From Bradyrhizobium sp. CCGUVB4N (GTDB lineage: Bacteria; Pseudomonadota; Alphaproteobacteria; Rhizobiales; Xanthobacteraceae): a stretch of DNA of 64,000 bases. Both the position numbers and the translations under genes were made by a program. Shown in pieces: positions 23,783 through 32,207 of this stretch (the stretch's first letter is position 1; each line of letters starts with the position of its first letter). The DNA lies in contig NZ_JANADP010000001.1 in assembly GCF_024199945.1 (NCBI RefSeq), positions 8,947,001 through 9,011,000 on the forward strand, given 5' to 3'. The notes below the pieces were generated by a model. The model made no database searches, was not told the origin of the DNA, and saw nothing but the letters and a program-made list of their open reading frames with translations.

Positions 23783-24777
23783 GCGGTTTTGCCAAACCCC
23801 TGAAGATCGCGCTCGGCCTCATCGTCATTGCCGGCCTGATCGTCGTCCCCATGAACTTCAACCGCTACGGCCTGTTCATCCTGAGCCAGTGGGCGGTGAT
23901 GACCATCGCAGCGATGGGACTGAATCTCACGCTTGGCTATGCCGGTCAGGTCTCGCTGGCGCAGGGCGCCTTCGTCGGCATCGGCGCCTATGCGTCCGCG
24001 ATCATGACGACGCATGGCTGGCCGCTGCCCGCGGCGATCCTGGTCGCAATCGTGCTTGCTTTCGCGATCGGCTGGGTGCTCGGCTATCCGGCGTTGCGGG
24101 TGCAGCATCACTACCTCGCCTTCGTCACGCTCGCCTTCTCGACCCTGGCCTTCCTGGTGTTCCGCAACGAGAGCTGGCTCACCGGCGGCATCTACGGCAT
24201 CTCCAACATTCCGCGGCCGCACTTCTTCGGCATCGCGACCAACAAGCCGCTGCCGTTCTACTATGTCTGCCTCGGCTCGCTCGCGATCGTGTCCGTCGCG
24301 GTCTGGTGGCTGATTCGCTCGCCCTGGGGCCGCGCCTTCATGGCGCTGCGCGAGAATCCGCTGCGTGCGCAATCGCTCGGCATCGACACCCGCCGCTACA
24401 CGCTGATGGCATTTGCGATCGGCTCGGCGCTCGGCGGCATCGCCGGCGCGCTCTATGCGCCGCTGACGCAATATATCGACCCTGTGCCGTTCAACCTGTC
24501 GCTCTCGCTCGATCTCCTGATGATGGTGATCGTCGGCGGCGCCGGCTTCTACTTTGGTCCGTTCCTGGGGGCGATGATCGCGGTGCTGCTGCCGGAATGG
24601 CTCCGCTTCACGGAGGGGTATTATCTGATGCTCTACGCGATCGCAGTGATGGGACTGCTGATCTGGTCGCCGACAGGCATTCTGGGAATTCTTGATCGCT
24701 ACATGGCCGCACGCCGCACCAAGGCGGCCTCCGCATTGCGCGCCGTCGCAAAATCCCGGCTGGAGACGGCGCAATGA
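23779..24777 (+). CDS. livM: HAAT ABC transporter permease (LivM-like)
   Basis: 332-aa permease, with segments LNLTLGYAGQVSLAQGAFVG and ENPLRAQSLGIDTRRYTLMA typical of LivM. It starts within the stop of livH (ATGA overlap) and its own stop overlaps the livG start in the same way, so it is translationally coupled on both sides. Sequence in the same frame upstream of 23779 is an out-of-frame reading of livH and is not part of the protein. Confidence 0.9.
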   Translation: MSGFAKPLKIALGLIVIAGLIVVPMNFNRYGLFILSQWAVMTIAAMGLNLTLGYAGQVSLAQGAFVGIGAYASAIMTTHGWPLPAAILVAIVLAFAIGWVLGYPALRVQHHYLAFVTLAFSTLAFLVFRNESWLTGGIYGISNIPRPHFFGIATNKPLPFYYVCLGSLAIVSVAVWWLIRSPWGRAFMALRENPLRAQSLGIDTRRYTLMAFAIGSALGGIAGALYAPLTQYIDPVPFNLSLSLDLLMMVIVGGAGFYFGPFLGAMIAVLLPEWLRFTEGYYLMLYAIAVMGLLIWSPTGILGILDRYMAARRTKAASALRAVAKSRLETAQ

Positions 24778-25517
24778 GTGCGGTCCTCGAAGTCACCAAC
24801 ATCAAGAAGAGCTTTGGCGGCATCACCGCGGTCGACGGCGTCTCCTTCGATGTTCGCGAGGGCGAGATCCTCGGCCTGATCGGCCCGAACGGCTGCGGCA
24901 AGTCGACGCTGTTCAACTGCATCCTCGGCCAGCTCACGCCATCAGGCGGCGAGGTCAAGCTCGACGGCAAGCTCGTCACCGGCTTGCGCCCCTCCGAGCT
25001 CAACAAGCTCGGCGTCAGCCGCACCTTCCAGCTCCTGCAGGTGTTTCCAAAACTCTCGGTGCGCGAAAACCTGATCCTCGCCGGACAGGAGCATCAGGGC
25101 AACATGGCCTCGCGCCTCGTCGGCCGTTCCGACGCCGGGCTGACGGACGCCGCCAACCAGATGATCGGTTTCTTCAAGCTCGATCATCTCGCCGCGGAAC
25201 CTGCCGGTGGTCTCTCCTACGGTCAGCAAAAGCTGCTCGATGCGGCCATGGCCTTCATGGGCGGGCCGCGCCTGGTGCTGCTCGACGAGCCCGCGGGCGG
25301 CGTCAATCCGACCATGCTGTCGGATCTGAAGGAGCGCCTCGTCGCGATCAACCGCGAGAAGAACGCGACCTTCGTCGTGATCGAGCACAACACGGAGTTC
25401 GTGATGTCGCTGTGCTCGCGCGTGATGGTGATGGCGGAAGGCAAGGTGCTGGCGATGGGGCGGCCGGACGAGGTCCGGAAAAACCCCGCCGTGATCGAAG
25501 CCTATCTCGGACATTAG
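24774..25517 (+). CDS. livG: HAAT ABC transporter ATPase (LivG-like)
   Basis: 247-aa ATPase with Walker A GPNGCGKST, signature GGLSYGQQK and Walker B LVLLDEPAGGVNP. It is shorter than classic LivG but keeps the type-specific SRTFQLLQVFPKLSVREN segment. It overlaps the permease stop by ATGA and forms the ATPase pair with the next gene. Confidence 0.9.
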   Translation: MSAVLEVTNIKKSFGGITAVDGVSFDVREGEILGLIGPNGCGKSTLFNCILGQLTPSGGEVKLDGKLVTGLRPSELNKLGVSRTFQLLQVFPKLSVRENLILAGQEHQGNMASRLVGRSDAGLTDAANQMIGFFKLDHLAAEPAGGLSYGQQKLLDAAMAFMGGPRLVLLDEPAGGVNPTMLSDLKERLVAINREKNATFVVIEHNTEFVMSLCSRVMVMAEGKVLAMGRPDEVRKNPAVIEAYLGH

Positions 25518-25529
25518 GGACAACGAGCC

Positions 25530-26267
25530 ATGAGCGATCCGATCCTCTCGGTTCACAACCTCGTCGGTGGCTACGGCAAGATGACGATCCTGAACGGCAC
25601 CACATTCTCGGTGCCGCCGGCGACCATCACCACCATCATCGGCCCCAACGGCGCCGGCAAGTCGACCGTGTTCAAGGCGATCTTCGGCCTGCTGAAGCTG
25701 CGCGACGGCAAGATCAGCTTTGCGGGCCGCGACGTCACGAATTTGAGCCAGCGCGCGCTGCTTAATGCCGGCATCTGCTACGTGCCGCAGGGCCGCAACA
25801 TCTTTCCCGAGCTCTCGGTCCGCAGCAACATCGAGCTCGGTGGCGTCTCCGCGGGGAAAGGCATCGACCTGCCGACGCGGATCGAGGCCGCCCTCGATCT
25901 GTTCCCGGCGTTGCGGCGAAAGTCGACGCAACAGGCCTCGACCCTCTCCGGCGGCGAGCAGAAGCAGCTCGAGATCGCCCGCTCGCTGCTGCTCGAACCA
26001 AAGCTCGTGCTGATCGACGAGCCGTCGATCGGCCTGTCGCCGCTGATGGTGCAACAGACCTTCGATATTCTGAAGAGCCTGCGTGACCGCGGCGTCACCA
26101 TCCTGATGATCGAGCAGAACGCACGCTCGGCGCTGGAGATCTCGGACATCGGCATCGTGCTCGAGCTGGGCCAGACCCGCATGGTCGACAAGGCTGAGCG
26201 CATCCTGAACGATCCGCGCATCGGGCAGCTCTTCCTCGGTGGCGCCATGGAGGAGAGTGCAGCATGA
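25530..26267 (+). CDS. livF: HAAT ABC transporter ATPase (LivF-like)
   Basis: 245-aa ATPase with Walker A GPNGAGKST, signature LSGGEQKQ and Walker B LVLIDEPSIGLSP. The LivF-type segment ICYVPQGRNIFPELSVRSNI is present. It starts 12 bases after livG and its stop overlaps the next start, tying transport to the catabolic genes. Confidence 0.9.
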   Translation: MSDPILSVHNLVGGYGKMTILNGTTFSVPPATITTIIGPNGAGKSTVFKAIFGLLKLRDGKISFAGRDVTNLSQRALLNAGICYVPQGRNIFPELSVRSNIELGGVSAGKGIDLPTRIEAALDLFPALRRKSTQQASTLSGGEQKQLEIARSLLLEPKLVLIDEPSIGLSPLMVQQTFDILKSLRDRGVTILMIEQNARSALEISDIGIVLELGQTRMVDKAERILNDPRIGQLFLGGAMEESAA

Positions 26268-27322
26268 ATGCAAAATTGCGCATCGGCGTTGCCGGCGCCG
26301 GCCTGATCGGCCGCCGTCATATCGAATTGATCGAGGCGTCCGGGGATTGCGTCCTGGCAGGGATCGCCGATCCCTCGCCCGCGGCAAAGGATTACGCGCT
26401 GGCGCACAACGTGCCCTGCTATCCGGACCATCGCGCGCTGCTGGCGCAGGAGAAACCCGACGGCCTCGTCATCGCCTCGCCCAACACCCTGCACCTGCCG
26501 ATGGCGCTCGACTGCGCCGAAGCCGGCGTGCCGGCTCTGATCGAGAAGCCGGTGACCGAGACGGTCGCGGCCGCGCAGCGCCTGTGCGCAGCGACAAAGC
26601 GCACCGGCGTGCCGATGCTGGTCGGCCATCACCGCCGGCACAATCCGATCATCAAGTCGGCCCGCGAGATGGTGACGAGCGGCAAGCTCGGCCAGCTCAC
26701 CGCCGTGGTCGGGCTGTGGCTCCTGAAGAAGCCCGACGATTATTTCGAGGTCACCTGGCGACGCGAGCAGGGCGGCGGGCCGCTGCTGATCAACCTGATC
26801 CACGACATCGACAATCTCCGTTTCGTCTGCGGCGAGATCACCGAGGTGCAGGCGCTGACGTCGAACAAAGTGCGCGGCTTCGCGGTCGAGGACACCGCGG
26901 CCCTGTTGCTGCGCTTCGCCAATGGCGCGCTGGGAACGGTGACGGTCTCCGATGCGACGCCGGCGCCGTGGAGCTGGGAACTGACCGCGGGCGAGAACGC
27001 GGTCTATCCCAGGCAGGATCAGCCTTGTTACGTCTTTGCCGGAACGAACGGCTCGCTCTCGGTGCCGACCATGGAGCTGTGGTCCTATCCGCAAAATCCG
27101 GGCTGGCATGCACCGCTATCGCGCAATCCCGTCGCACTCGCAGGATATGATCCCCTCGCCGAGCAGCTGCGGCACTTCCTCGCCGTGATCGCCGGCCACG
27201 AACAACCGCTGATCTCCGTCGAAGACGCGATGGGCACGCTCGCGGTCGTCGAGGCCGTCAGCGAGGCAGCACGTACGGGCCAAAAAATATCGCCGGGCCA
27301 CATCATGGAGCAGGCAGCATGA
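26264..27322 (+). CDS. Gfo/Idh/MocA-family NAD(P)-dependent oxidoreductase
   Basis: 352-aa enzyme. The N-terminal Rossmann fold has GVAGAGLIGRRHIELIEASG. The family motif EKPVTETVAAAQRL carries the usual catalytic Lys near residue 93. The C-terminal half is the alpha/beta dimerisation domain (GGPLLINLIHDIDNLRFVCG, with a conserved D and H). It is coupled by ATGA overlaps to livF and quiC. In this operon it may oxidise a ring hydroxyl, for example of quinate or another cyclitol acid; the substrate is not determined by sequence. Confidence 0.85.
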   Translation: MNAKLRIGVAGAGLIGRRHIELIEASGDCVLAGIADPSPAAKDYALAHNVPCYPDHRALLAQEKPDGLVIASPNTLHLPMALDCAEAGVPALIEKPVTETVAAAQRLCAATKRTGVPMLVGHHRRHNPIIKSAREMVTSGKLGQLTAVVGLWLLKKPDDYFEVTWRREQGGGPLLINLIHDIDNLRFVCGEITEVQALTSNKVRGFAVEDTAALLLRFANGALGTVTVSDATPAPWSWELTAGENAVYPRQDQPCYVFAGTNGSLSVPTMELWSYPQNPGWHAPLSRNPVALAGYDPLAEQLRHFLAVIAGHEQPLISVEDAMGTLAVVEAVSEAARTGQKISPGHIMEQAA

Positions 27323-29190
27323 ACAAGCGCTCGATCGCAACCGTTTCCCTCTCAGGGGCGCTGGACGAAAAACTTCGCGCCATCGCATCCGCGGGCTTCG
27401 AGGCGGTCGAGATCTTCGAGAACGATTTGCTGTCGTTCGGCTCTGGCCCGCGCGACATCGCAAAGCTCTGCAAGGACCTCAATCTCGAGATCTGCGCGTT
27501 CCAGCCGTTCCGCGACTTCGAAGGCATGCCCGAGCCGCAACGCGCGCGCAACTTTGCCCGCGCCGAGCGCAAGTTCGACCTGATGCAGGAACTCGGCACC
27601 GATCTGCTGCTGATCTGCTCCAACGTGTCCCCGAGCTCGCTCGGCGGCATCGACCGCGCGGCTGACGATTTCCGCGAGCTCGGCGACCGCGCCGCCAAGC
27701 GCGGTTTGCGCGTCGGCTACGAGGCGCTGGCCTGGGGGCGGCATGTCAACGACTATCGCGATGCCTGGGAGATCGTCCGCCGCGCCGATCATCCCGCGAT
27801 CGGCGTCATCCTCGACTCTTTTCACGCCCTGGCGCCCGGCTTCCCGGTGCGCGCGATGGCCTCGATCCCCGGCGACAAGATCTTTCTGGTGCAGCTCGCC
27901 GATGCTCCCAAGCTCGAGCTCGACATCCTCTCCTGGAGCCGCCACTTCCGCTCCTTCCCCGGCCAGGGCGATCTGCCGGTCGGCGAGTTCATGCAGGCGA
28001 TCGCGGCAACCGGCTATTCCGGTCCGTGGTCGCTGGAGATCTTCAACGATCAGTTCCGCGCCGGCTCGGCGGCACAGACCGCGGTCGACGGCCTGCGCTC
28101 GCTGATCCTGTTGCAGGACCAGCTCGCGCCGGATTGGCCGAAGCTCGTCGGCGAGCCTCTGGCGCCGAAGGCCAAGAGCAGCGGCACGGGCTTCATCGAG
28201 TTCGCCGTCAACGAGACCAAGGCCGGCGAGCTCGCGCATCTGTTTTCGCAGCTCGGCTTCCGCAAAAGCGGCAAGCATCGCAGCAAGGCCGTCGAGCGCT
28301 GGTCGCAGGGCAAGGTCGAGCTCGTGATCAATTCCGAGACCGACGGTTTTGCGCATTCCCACTACGTCACCCACGGTCCGGGCGTCTGCGCCATCGCGCT
28401 GGATGTCGACAATGCCGGCCTTGCGATGCAGCGGGCGGAGACGCTGAAGGCGCGCACCTTCTACCAGCCGGTCGGACCGGGCGAGCTGGAGATCCCCGCG
28501 ATCCACGGCGTCGGCGGCAGTCTCCTGTATTTCCTCGACCAGGCCGGCAAGAACTGGGACACGGATTTTGCGCCAGTCGCGAGCGATGCCAGCACCGATG
28601 CGCTGCTCGCCATTGACCACATCGCGCAGTCGATGCCCTATGACGAGATGCTGTCCTGGCTGCTGTTCTACACCGGCATCCTCGACCTCAAGCGGCTGCC
28701 GCAGATGGAGATCGCCGACCCCAGGGGTCTCGTGCAGAGTCAGGCCCTCATCAATGGCGACCAGAGCCTGCGCTTCGTCGTCAACGGCTCCTCCGCCAAC
28801 CGAACGCTGCCGGCGCGCTTCATCTCGGAGTTTTTCGGCTCAGGCGTGCAGCATGTCGCGTTCGCGTGCCAGGATATCTTTGCCGCCGTCGCCGCGATGC
28901 GCGCCCGCGGCGCGGACTTCCTGGATATCCCTGGCAATTACTACGACGACATCGAAGCCAAATACGACCTCGCGCCCGACGTCATGGCAAAACTCCGCGC
29001 CAACCACATCCTCTACGACCGTGAGGGCGATGGCGAATTCTTCCAGGTCTACACCCACATCTTCGACGAGCGGTTCTTCTTCGAGATCGTGGAGCGGAGG
29101 AATTATCAGGGCTTTGGTGCGGCCAATGCCGGGATCAGGCTCGCGGCGCAGGCCCGCGAGGTGCGGCCATCGAGCGTGCCGCGGGTGTAG
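27319..29190 (+). CDS. quiC: 3-Dehydroshikimate dehydratase fused to HPPD-like domain (QuiC/QsuB type)
   Basis: 623-aa two-domain protein. Residues 1-285 form an AP-endonuclease-like TIM barrel whose metal ligands E135, D166, Q192 and E240 match dehydroshikimate dehydratases of the QuiC1 type at a one-residue offset. Residues about 290-600 form a double vicinal-oxygen-chelate domain like 4-hydroxyphenylpyruvate dioxygenase, with H434, H512 and E589 in the positions of the iron triad. It should convert 3-dehydroshikimate to protocatechuate, feeding the beta-ketoadipate pathway. The C-terminal domain's own activity is unknown. It is the last gene of the operon. Confidence 0.9.
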   Translation: MNKRSIATVSLSGALDEKLRAIASAGFEAVEIFENDLLSFGSGPRDIAKLCKDLNLEICAFQPFRDFEGMPEPQRARNFARAERKFDLMQELGTDLLLICSNVSPSSLGGIDRAADDFRELGDRAAKRGLRVGYEALAWGRHVNDYRDAWEIVRRADHPAIGVILDSFHALAPGFPVRAMASIPGDKIFLVQLADAPKLELDILSWSRHFRSFPGQGDLPVGEFMQAIAATGYSGPWSLEIFNDQFRAGSAAQTAVDGLRSLILLQDQLAPDWPKLVGEPLAPKAKSSGTGFIEFAVNETKAGELAHLFSQLGFRKSGKHRSKAVERWSQGKVELVINSETDGFAHSHYVTHGPGVCAIALDVDNAGLAMQRAETLKARTFYQPVGPGELEIPAIHGVGGSLLYFLDQAGKNWDTDFAPVASDASTDALLAIDHIAQSMPYDEMLSWLLFYTGILDLKRLPQMEIADPRGLVQSQALINGDQSLRFVVNGSSANRTLPARFISEFFGSGVQHVAFACQDIFAAVAAMRARGADFLDIPGNYYDDIEAKYDLAPDVMAKLRANHILYDREGDGEFFQVYTHIFDERFFFEIVERRNYQGFGAANAGIRLAAQAREVRPSSVPRV

Positions 29191-29193
29191 TTT

Positions 29194-29219
29194 CCCTCTC
29201 CCCGCTTGCGGGGAGAGGG
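29194..29219. terminator. Palindrome between convergent genes
   Basis: CCCTCTCCCCGC-TTG-CGGGGAGAGGG hairpin, 4 bases after the quiC stop and facing the convergent binding-protein gene. It is a short relative of repeat family C and may serve as a bidirectional terminator. Confidence 0.5.
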
Positions 29220-29232
29220 AGAGGCTAAGACC

Positions 29233-30405
29233 TCACTTCATCGTGCACTTGTCGTGGAAACGATCCTGGTCGTTCTCCACGATCGTCGCCACGGTCTTCA
29301 GAGAGAGCTGGCCTTCGCCGTCCTTGACCACGTCCTGCAGATAGAAGCTCTGCACCGGGATGTGGTTCTTGCCGTATTTGAACGGGCCGCGCAGCGACTT
29401 GATGTTGGCCTTCTCCATCTCGGCCTTCATCGCGTCCTTCTTGCTGGTGTCGCCCTTCACCGCGACGACCGCGCTGTTGATGAGCTGGGCCGCGTCATAG
29501 GCCTGGGCCCCGTAGTAGGTCGGACGCAAGCCGGTATACTTCTTGCGGTAGTCGGCGACGAAGCGCTTGTTCTGCTCGTTGGGGAGGTCGTTGACCCATT
29601 CCTGCGCGCCGGGAACGCCGAGCGCGTTCTCCTTCTGCAGCGGCAATGACAGCTCGTCGACGGTGAACGCCGTGTAAAGCGGCATCGTGCTCTTCAGGCC
29701 GGCCTGCGCATATTGATTGAGGAACTGCACGCCGGCAGGACCCGGATAGAACACGAAGATCGACTCCGCGCCCGAGGCGCGCGCCTTGGAGAGCTCGGCG
29801 GAGAAGTCGAGCTGGCTCGGCCACACCGTGTATTCCTCGCCCTTCACCTCGCCCTTGAACGTGCTCTTCACGCCCGCAAGCATGTCCTTGCCGGCCGCGT
29901 AGTTCGGCCCGATCAGGAACACGCTCTTGACGCCCTTCTGGTTCATGTAGAGGCCCATGGCGGCCGGCGTCTGGTCGTTCTGCCAGGAGGTCGAGAACAC
30001 GTAAGGCGAACACAGCTCGCCCGCGAGCTGCGACGGGCCGGCATTGGCCGAGATCAGGAAGGTCTGCGAATCTACTGCGGTCTTGAGCGAGGCGAGCAGC
30101 ACGTTCGACCAGATATAGCCGGCGAGGAAATCGACCTTGTCGGACTGCACCAGTTTTTCGGTCTTCTGCTTGCCGACATCGGGCTTCTGGCCGTCGTCCT
30201 CGTAGATCACCTCGACCGGCTTGCCGTCCATCTTGCGGCCCATGTGATCCAGCGCGAGCTCGAAGGAGTTGCGCATGTCGTTGCCGATCACGGCGCCCGG
30301 GCCGCTGAAGGTCGAGACGAAACCGATCTTGATGGTGTCGCCGGCGAAAGCCGGGCTCGCCAGCGCGAGCGCAGCCGCACCCGCCAGCCAGAATGCTGTC
30401 TTCAT
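29233..30405 (-). CDS. HAAT ABC transporter substrate-binding protein (orphan)
   Basis: 390-aa periplasmic type I binding protein. The signal peptide ends in LALASPAFAG. The mature N-terminus is DTIKIGFVSTFSGPGAVIGN. Paired cysteines (GELCSPYVFS and the terminal DKCTMK) may form a disulphide. No permease or ATPase gene is adjacent. Candidate partners are the liv operon at 13642-16983, which lacks a binding protein, or genes outside the window. Convergent with quiC. Ligand unknown; aromatic acids are common for this branch. Confidence 0.85.
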   Translation of the reverse strand: MKTAFWLAGAAALALASPAFAGDTIKIGFVSTFSGPGAVIGNDMRNSFELALDHMGRKMDGKPVEVIYEDDGQKPDVGKQKTEKLVQSDKVDFLAGYIWSNVLLASLKTAVDSQTFLISANAGPSQLAGELCSPYVFSTSWQNDQTPAAMGLYMNQKGVKSVFLIGPNYAAGKDMLAGVKSTFKGEVKGEEYTVWPSQLDFSAELSKARASGAESIFVFYPGPAGVQFLNQYAQAGLKSTMPLYTAFTVDELSLPLQKENALGVPGAQEWVNDLPNEQNKRFVADYRKKYTGLRPTYYGAQAYDAAQLINSAVVAVKGDTSKKDAMKAEMEKANIKSLRGPFKYGKNHIPVQSFYLQDVVKDGEGQLSLKTVATIVENDQDRFHDKCTMK

Positions 30406-30703
30406 AACCACTCCCCTCCTTATTATTGATCCCGGAAACGGGGTGATCGCCGCCCCGGGTCTGTCTCTATTGAACGCAAAATCTGTCGCGCCGCCAATGG
30501 CTCAGCGCCCGCCCTGCACCATATTTCGCCCCAATCGCCGATGGCAAGAAATATAATTCTACTCACTTCGGCCGAGGCTGCGGCGCTTTTTCGCGGCCAA
30601 TCGATACATCGGGCCTATTCCCCGATTGATGACGGCTATTGGACCACGGCGCCCAATCCGCACTTAAATGAGGAAAGTGAGCAGCGAGATTCGAGGGCAC
30701 ATC

Positions 30704-31966
30704 ATGACCACGACACCGCATCGCGTCGTCATCGTCGGCGCAGGCTTCGGCGGATTGGAGACGACTTACCGGCTGGCGGGCGCGCCGGTCGAGATCACGC
30801 TGATCGACCGCCGCAACCATCATCTGTTTCAGCCGCTGCTGTACCAGGTCGCAACCGCCTCGCTCGCGACCAGCGAGATCGCCTGGCCGGTGCGCCATTT
30901 GATGCGCGACCGGCGCGAAGTGACGACGCTGTTTGCGACCGTCAGCGGCGTCGATGCCGACAGGCGCTGCGTGCTGATCGACGACGGCAGCGAGGTGCCC
31001 TACGACACGCTGGTGCTCGCCACCGGCGCGCGCCACGCCTATTTCGGCCACGACGAGTGGGAGGCTTGGGCGCCGGGCCTGAAGACGCTGGAAGACGCGA
31101 CCACGCTGCGCCGTCACATCCTGGTGGCGTTCGAGCGCGCCGAGCGCGAGACCGATCCGGCCAGGCGCGCGGCGCGGCTGACTTTCGTCATCGTCGGCGC
31201 CGGCCCGACCGGCGTCGAGCTTGCCGGCACCATCGCCGAGATGGCGCACCACACGCTGCCTGCAGATTTCCGCAACATCGACACCCACAAGGCCCGGGTG
31301 GTCCTGATCGAGGCCGGCCCGCGCGTGCTCGCAGGCTTTCCCGACAATCTCTCGGCCTATGCGCAAGCCTCGCTGGAAAAGATCGGCGTCGAGGTCGTGC
31401 TCGGGCAGGCCGTCACCGAGATCAATCGTGAGGGCGTCGTGTTCGGCGGCAAGCTGCTCGAGGCCAAGACACGAATTTGGGCCGCCGGCGTGCGCGCCTC
31501 GCCCGCCGCCGAATGGCTCGGCGCACCGGCTGATCGCGCCGGGCGCGTGCAGGTCGCAGACGATCTCACCATCCCGGGCCATCCCGAAATCTTCGCGATC
31601 GGCGACACCATCAATATCAACGCCTGGGAGGGCAAGCCGGTGCCCGGCATCGCGCCGGCCGCGAAGCAGCAGGGCCGCCACGTCGCCGAAACCATCAAGG
31701 CGCGGCTGCGGGGCGAGAGCAAGGGCGCATTCCGCTACAAGCACTCCGGCAGCCTCGCGCAGATCGGCAAGCGGCTCGCGGTGATCGATTTCGGCAAGGT
31801 GCAGCTGCGCGGCACCATCGCGTGGTGGATCTGGGGCATCGCCCACATCTACTTCCTGATCGGCCTGCGCCACCGCCTCAGCGTGGCGCTGAGCTGGCTC
31901 TGGATCTACGCGCGGGACCAGCGGGCGGCGAGGCTGATCACGCAAGGGAGCAGCAAGGTGGCGTGA
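30704..31966 (+). CDS. ndh: Type II NADH dehydrogenase (Ndh)
   Basis: 420-aa flavoprotein. The FAD-binding motif is VIVGAGFGGLE near the N-terminus, the NADH-binding motif VIVGAGPTGVELAG in the middle, and the FAD-contact segment FAIGDT near residue 300. The C-terminus has a hydrophobic amphipathic region (WGIAHIYFLIGLRHRLS) for membrane attachment. It passes electrons from NADH to quinone without pumping protons. ATG at 30704 is chosen, with a GAGGG site; an in-frame start at 30668 is possible. Confidence 0.9.
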   Translation: MTTTPHRVVIVGAGFGGLETTYRLAGAPVEITLIDRRNHHLFQPLLYQVATASLATSEIAWPVRHLMRDRREVTTLFATVSGVDADRRCVLIDDGSEVPYDTLVLATGARHAYFGHDEWEAWAPGLKTLEDATTLRRHILVAFERAERETDPARRAARLTFVIVGAGPTGVELAGTIAEMAHHTLPADFRNIDTHKARVVLIEAGPRVLAGFPDNLSAYAQASLEKIGVEVVLGQAVTEINREGVVFGGKLLEAKTRIWAAGVRASPAAEWLGAPADRAGRVQVADDLTIPGHPEIFAIGDTININAWEGKPVPGIAPAAKQQGRHVAETIKARLRGESKGAFRYKHSGSLAQIGKRLAVIDFGKVQLRGTIAWWIWGIAHIYFLIGLRHRLSVALSWLWIYARDQRAARLITQGSSKVA

Positions 31967-31971
31967 GAGAG

Positions 31972-32192
31972 GCTTCGCTTACCCTCCCCTGGAGGGGTCC
32001 GAGACGAGGGTAGCTCGCTCGTGGGTCGCTACGCATGCAGCGAAGCGAAATGCGTAGCGGGGTGGGGTGACAGTCTCTCCACCGATGCGCTGCCCGAGTT
32101 GAGAGATCACCCCACCCCGCTCGCGCTCCGCGCGATCGACCCACGAGCGAGCTACGCTCGTCTCGGACCCCTCCAGGGGAGGGTGAAGAAGC
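31972..32192. repeat. Long inverted repeat, about 57-bp arms
   Basis: The left arm (31972-32028) and right arm (32136-32192) are near-perfect reverse complements, both containing CCCTCCCCTGGAGGGGTCCG and GTAGCTCGCTCGTGGGTCG-like blocks. The inner part holds a second partial dyad with GGGGTGGGGTGA and TCACCCCACCCC. It fills the space between convergent genes and would form a cruciform or long hairpin. Confidence 0.85.
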
Positions 32193-32207
32193 ACTTGCAG
32201 CTACGCC

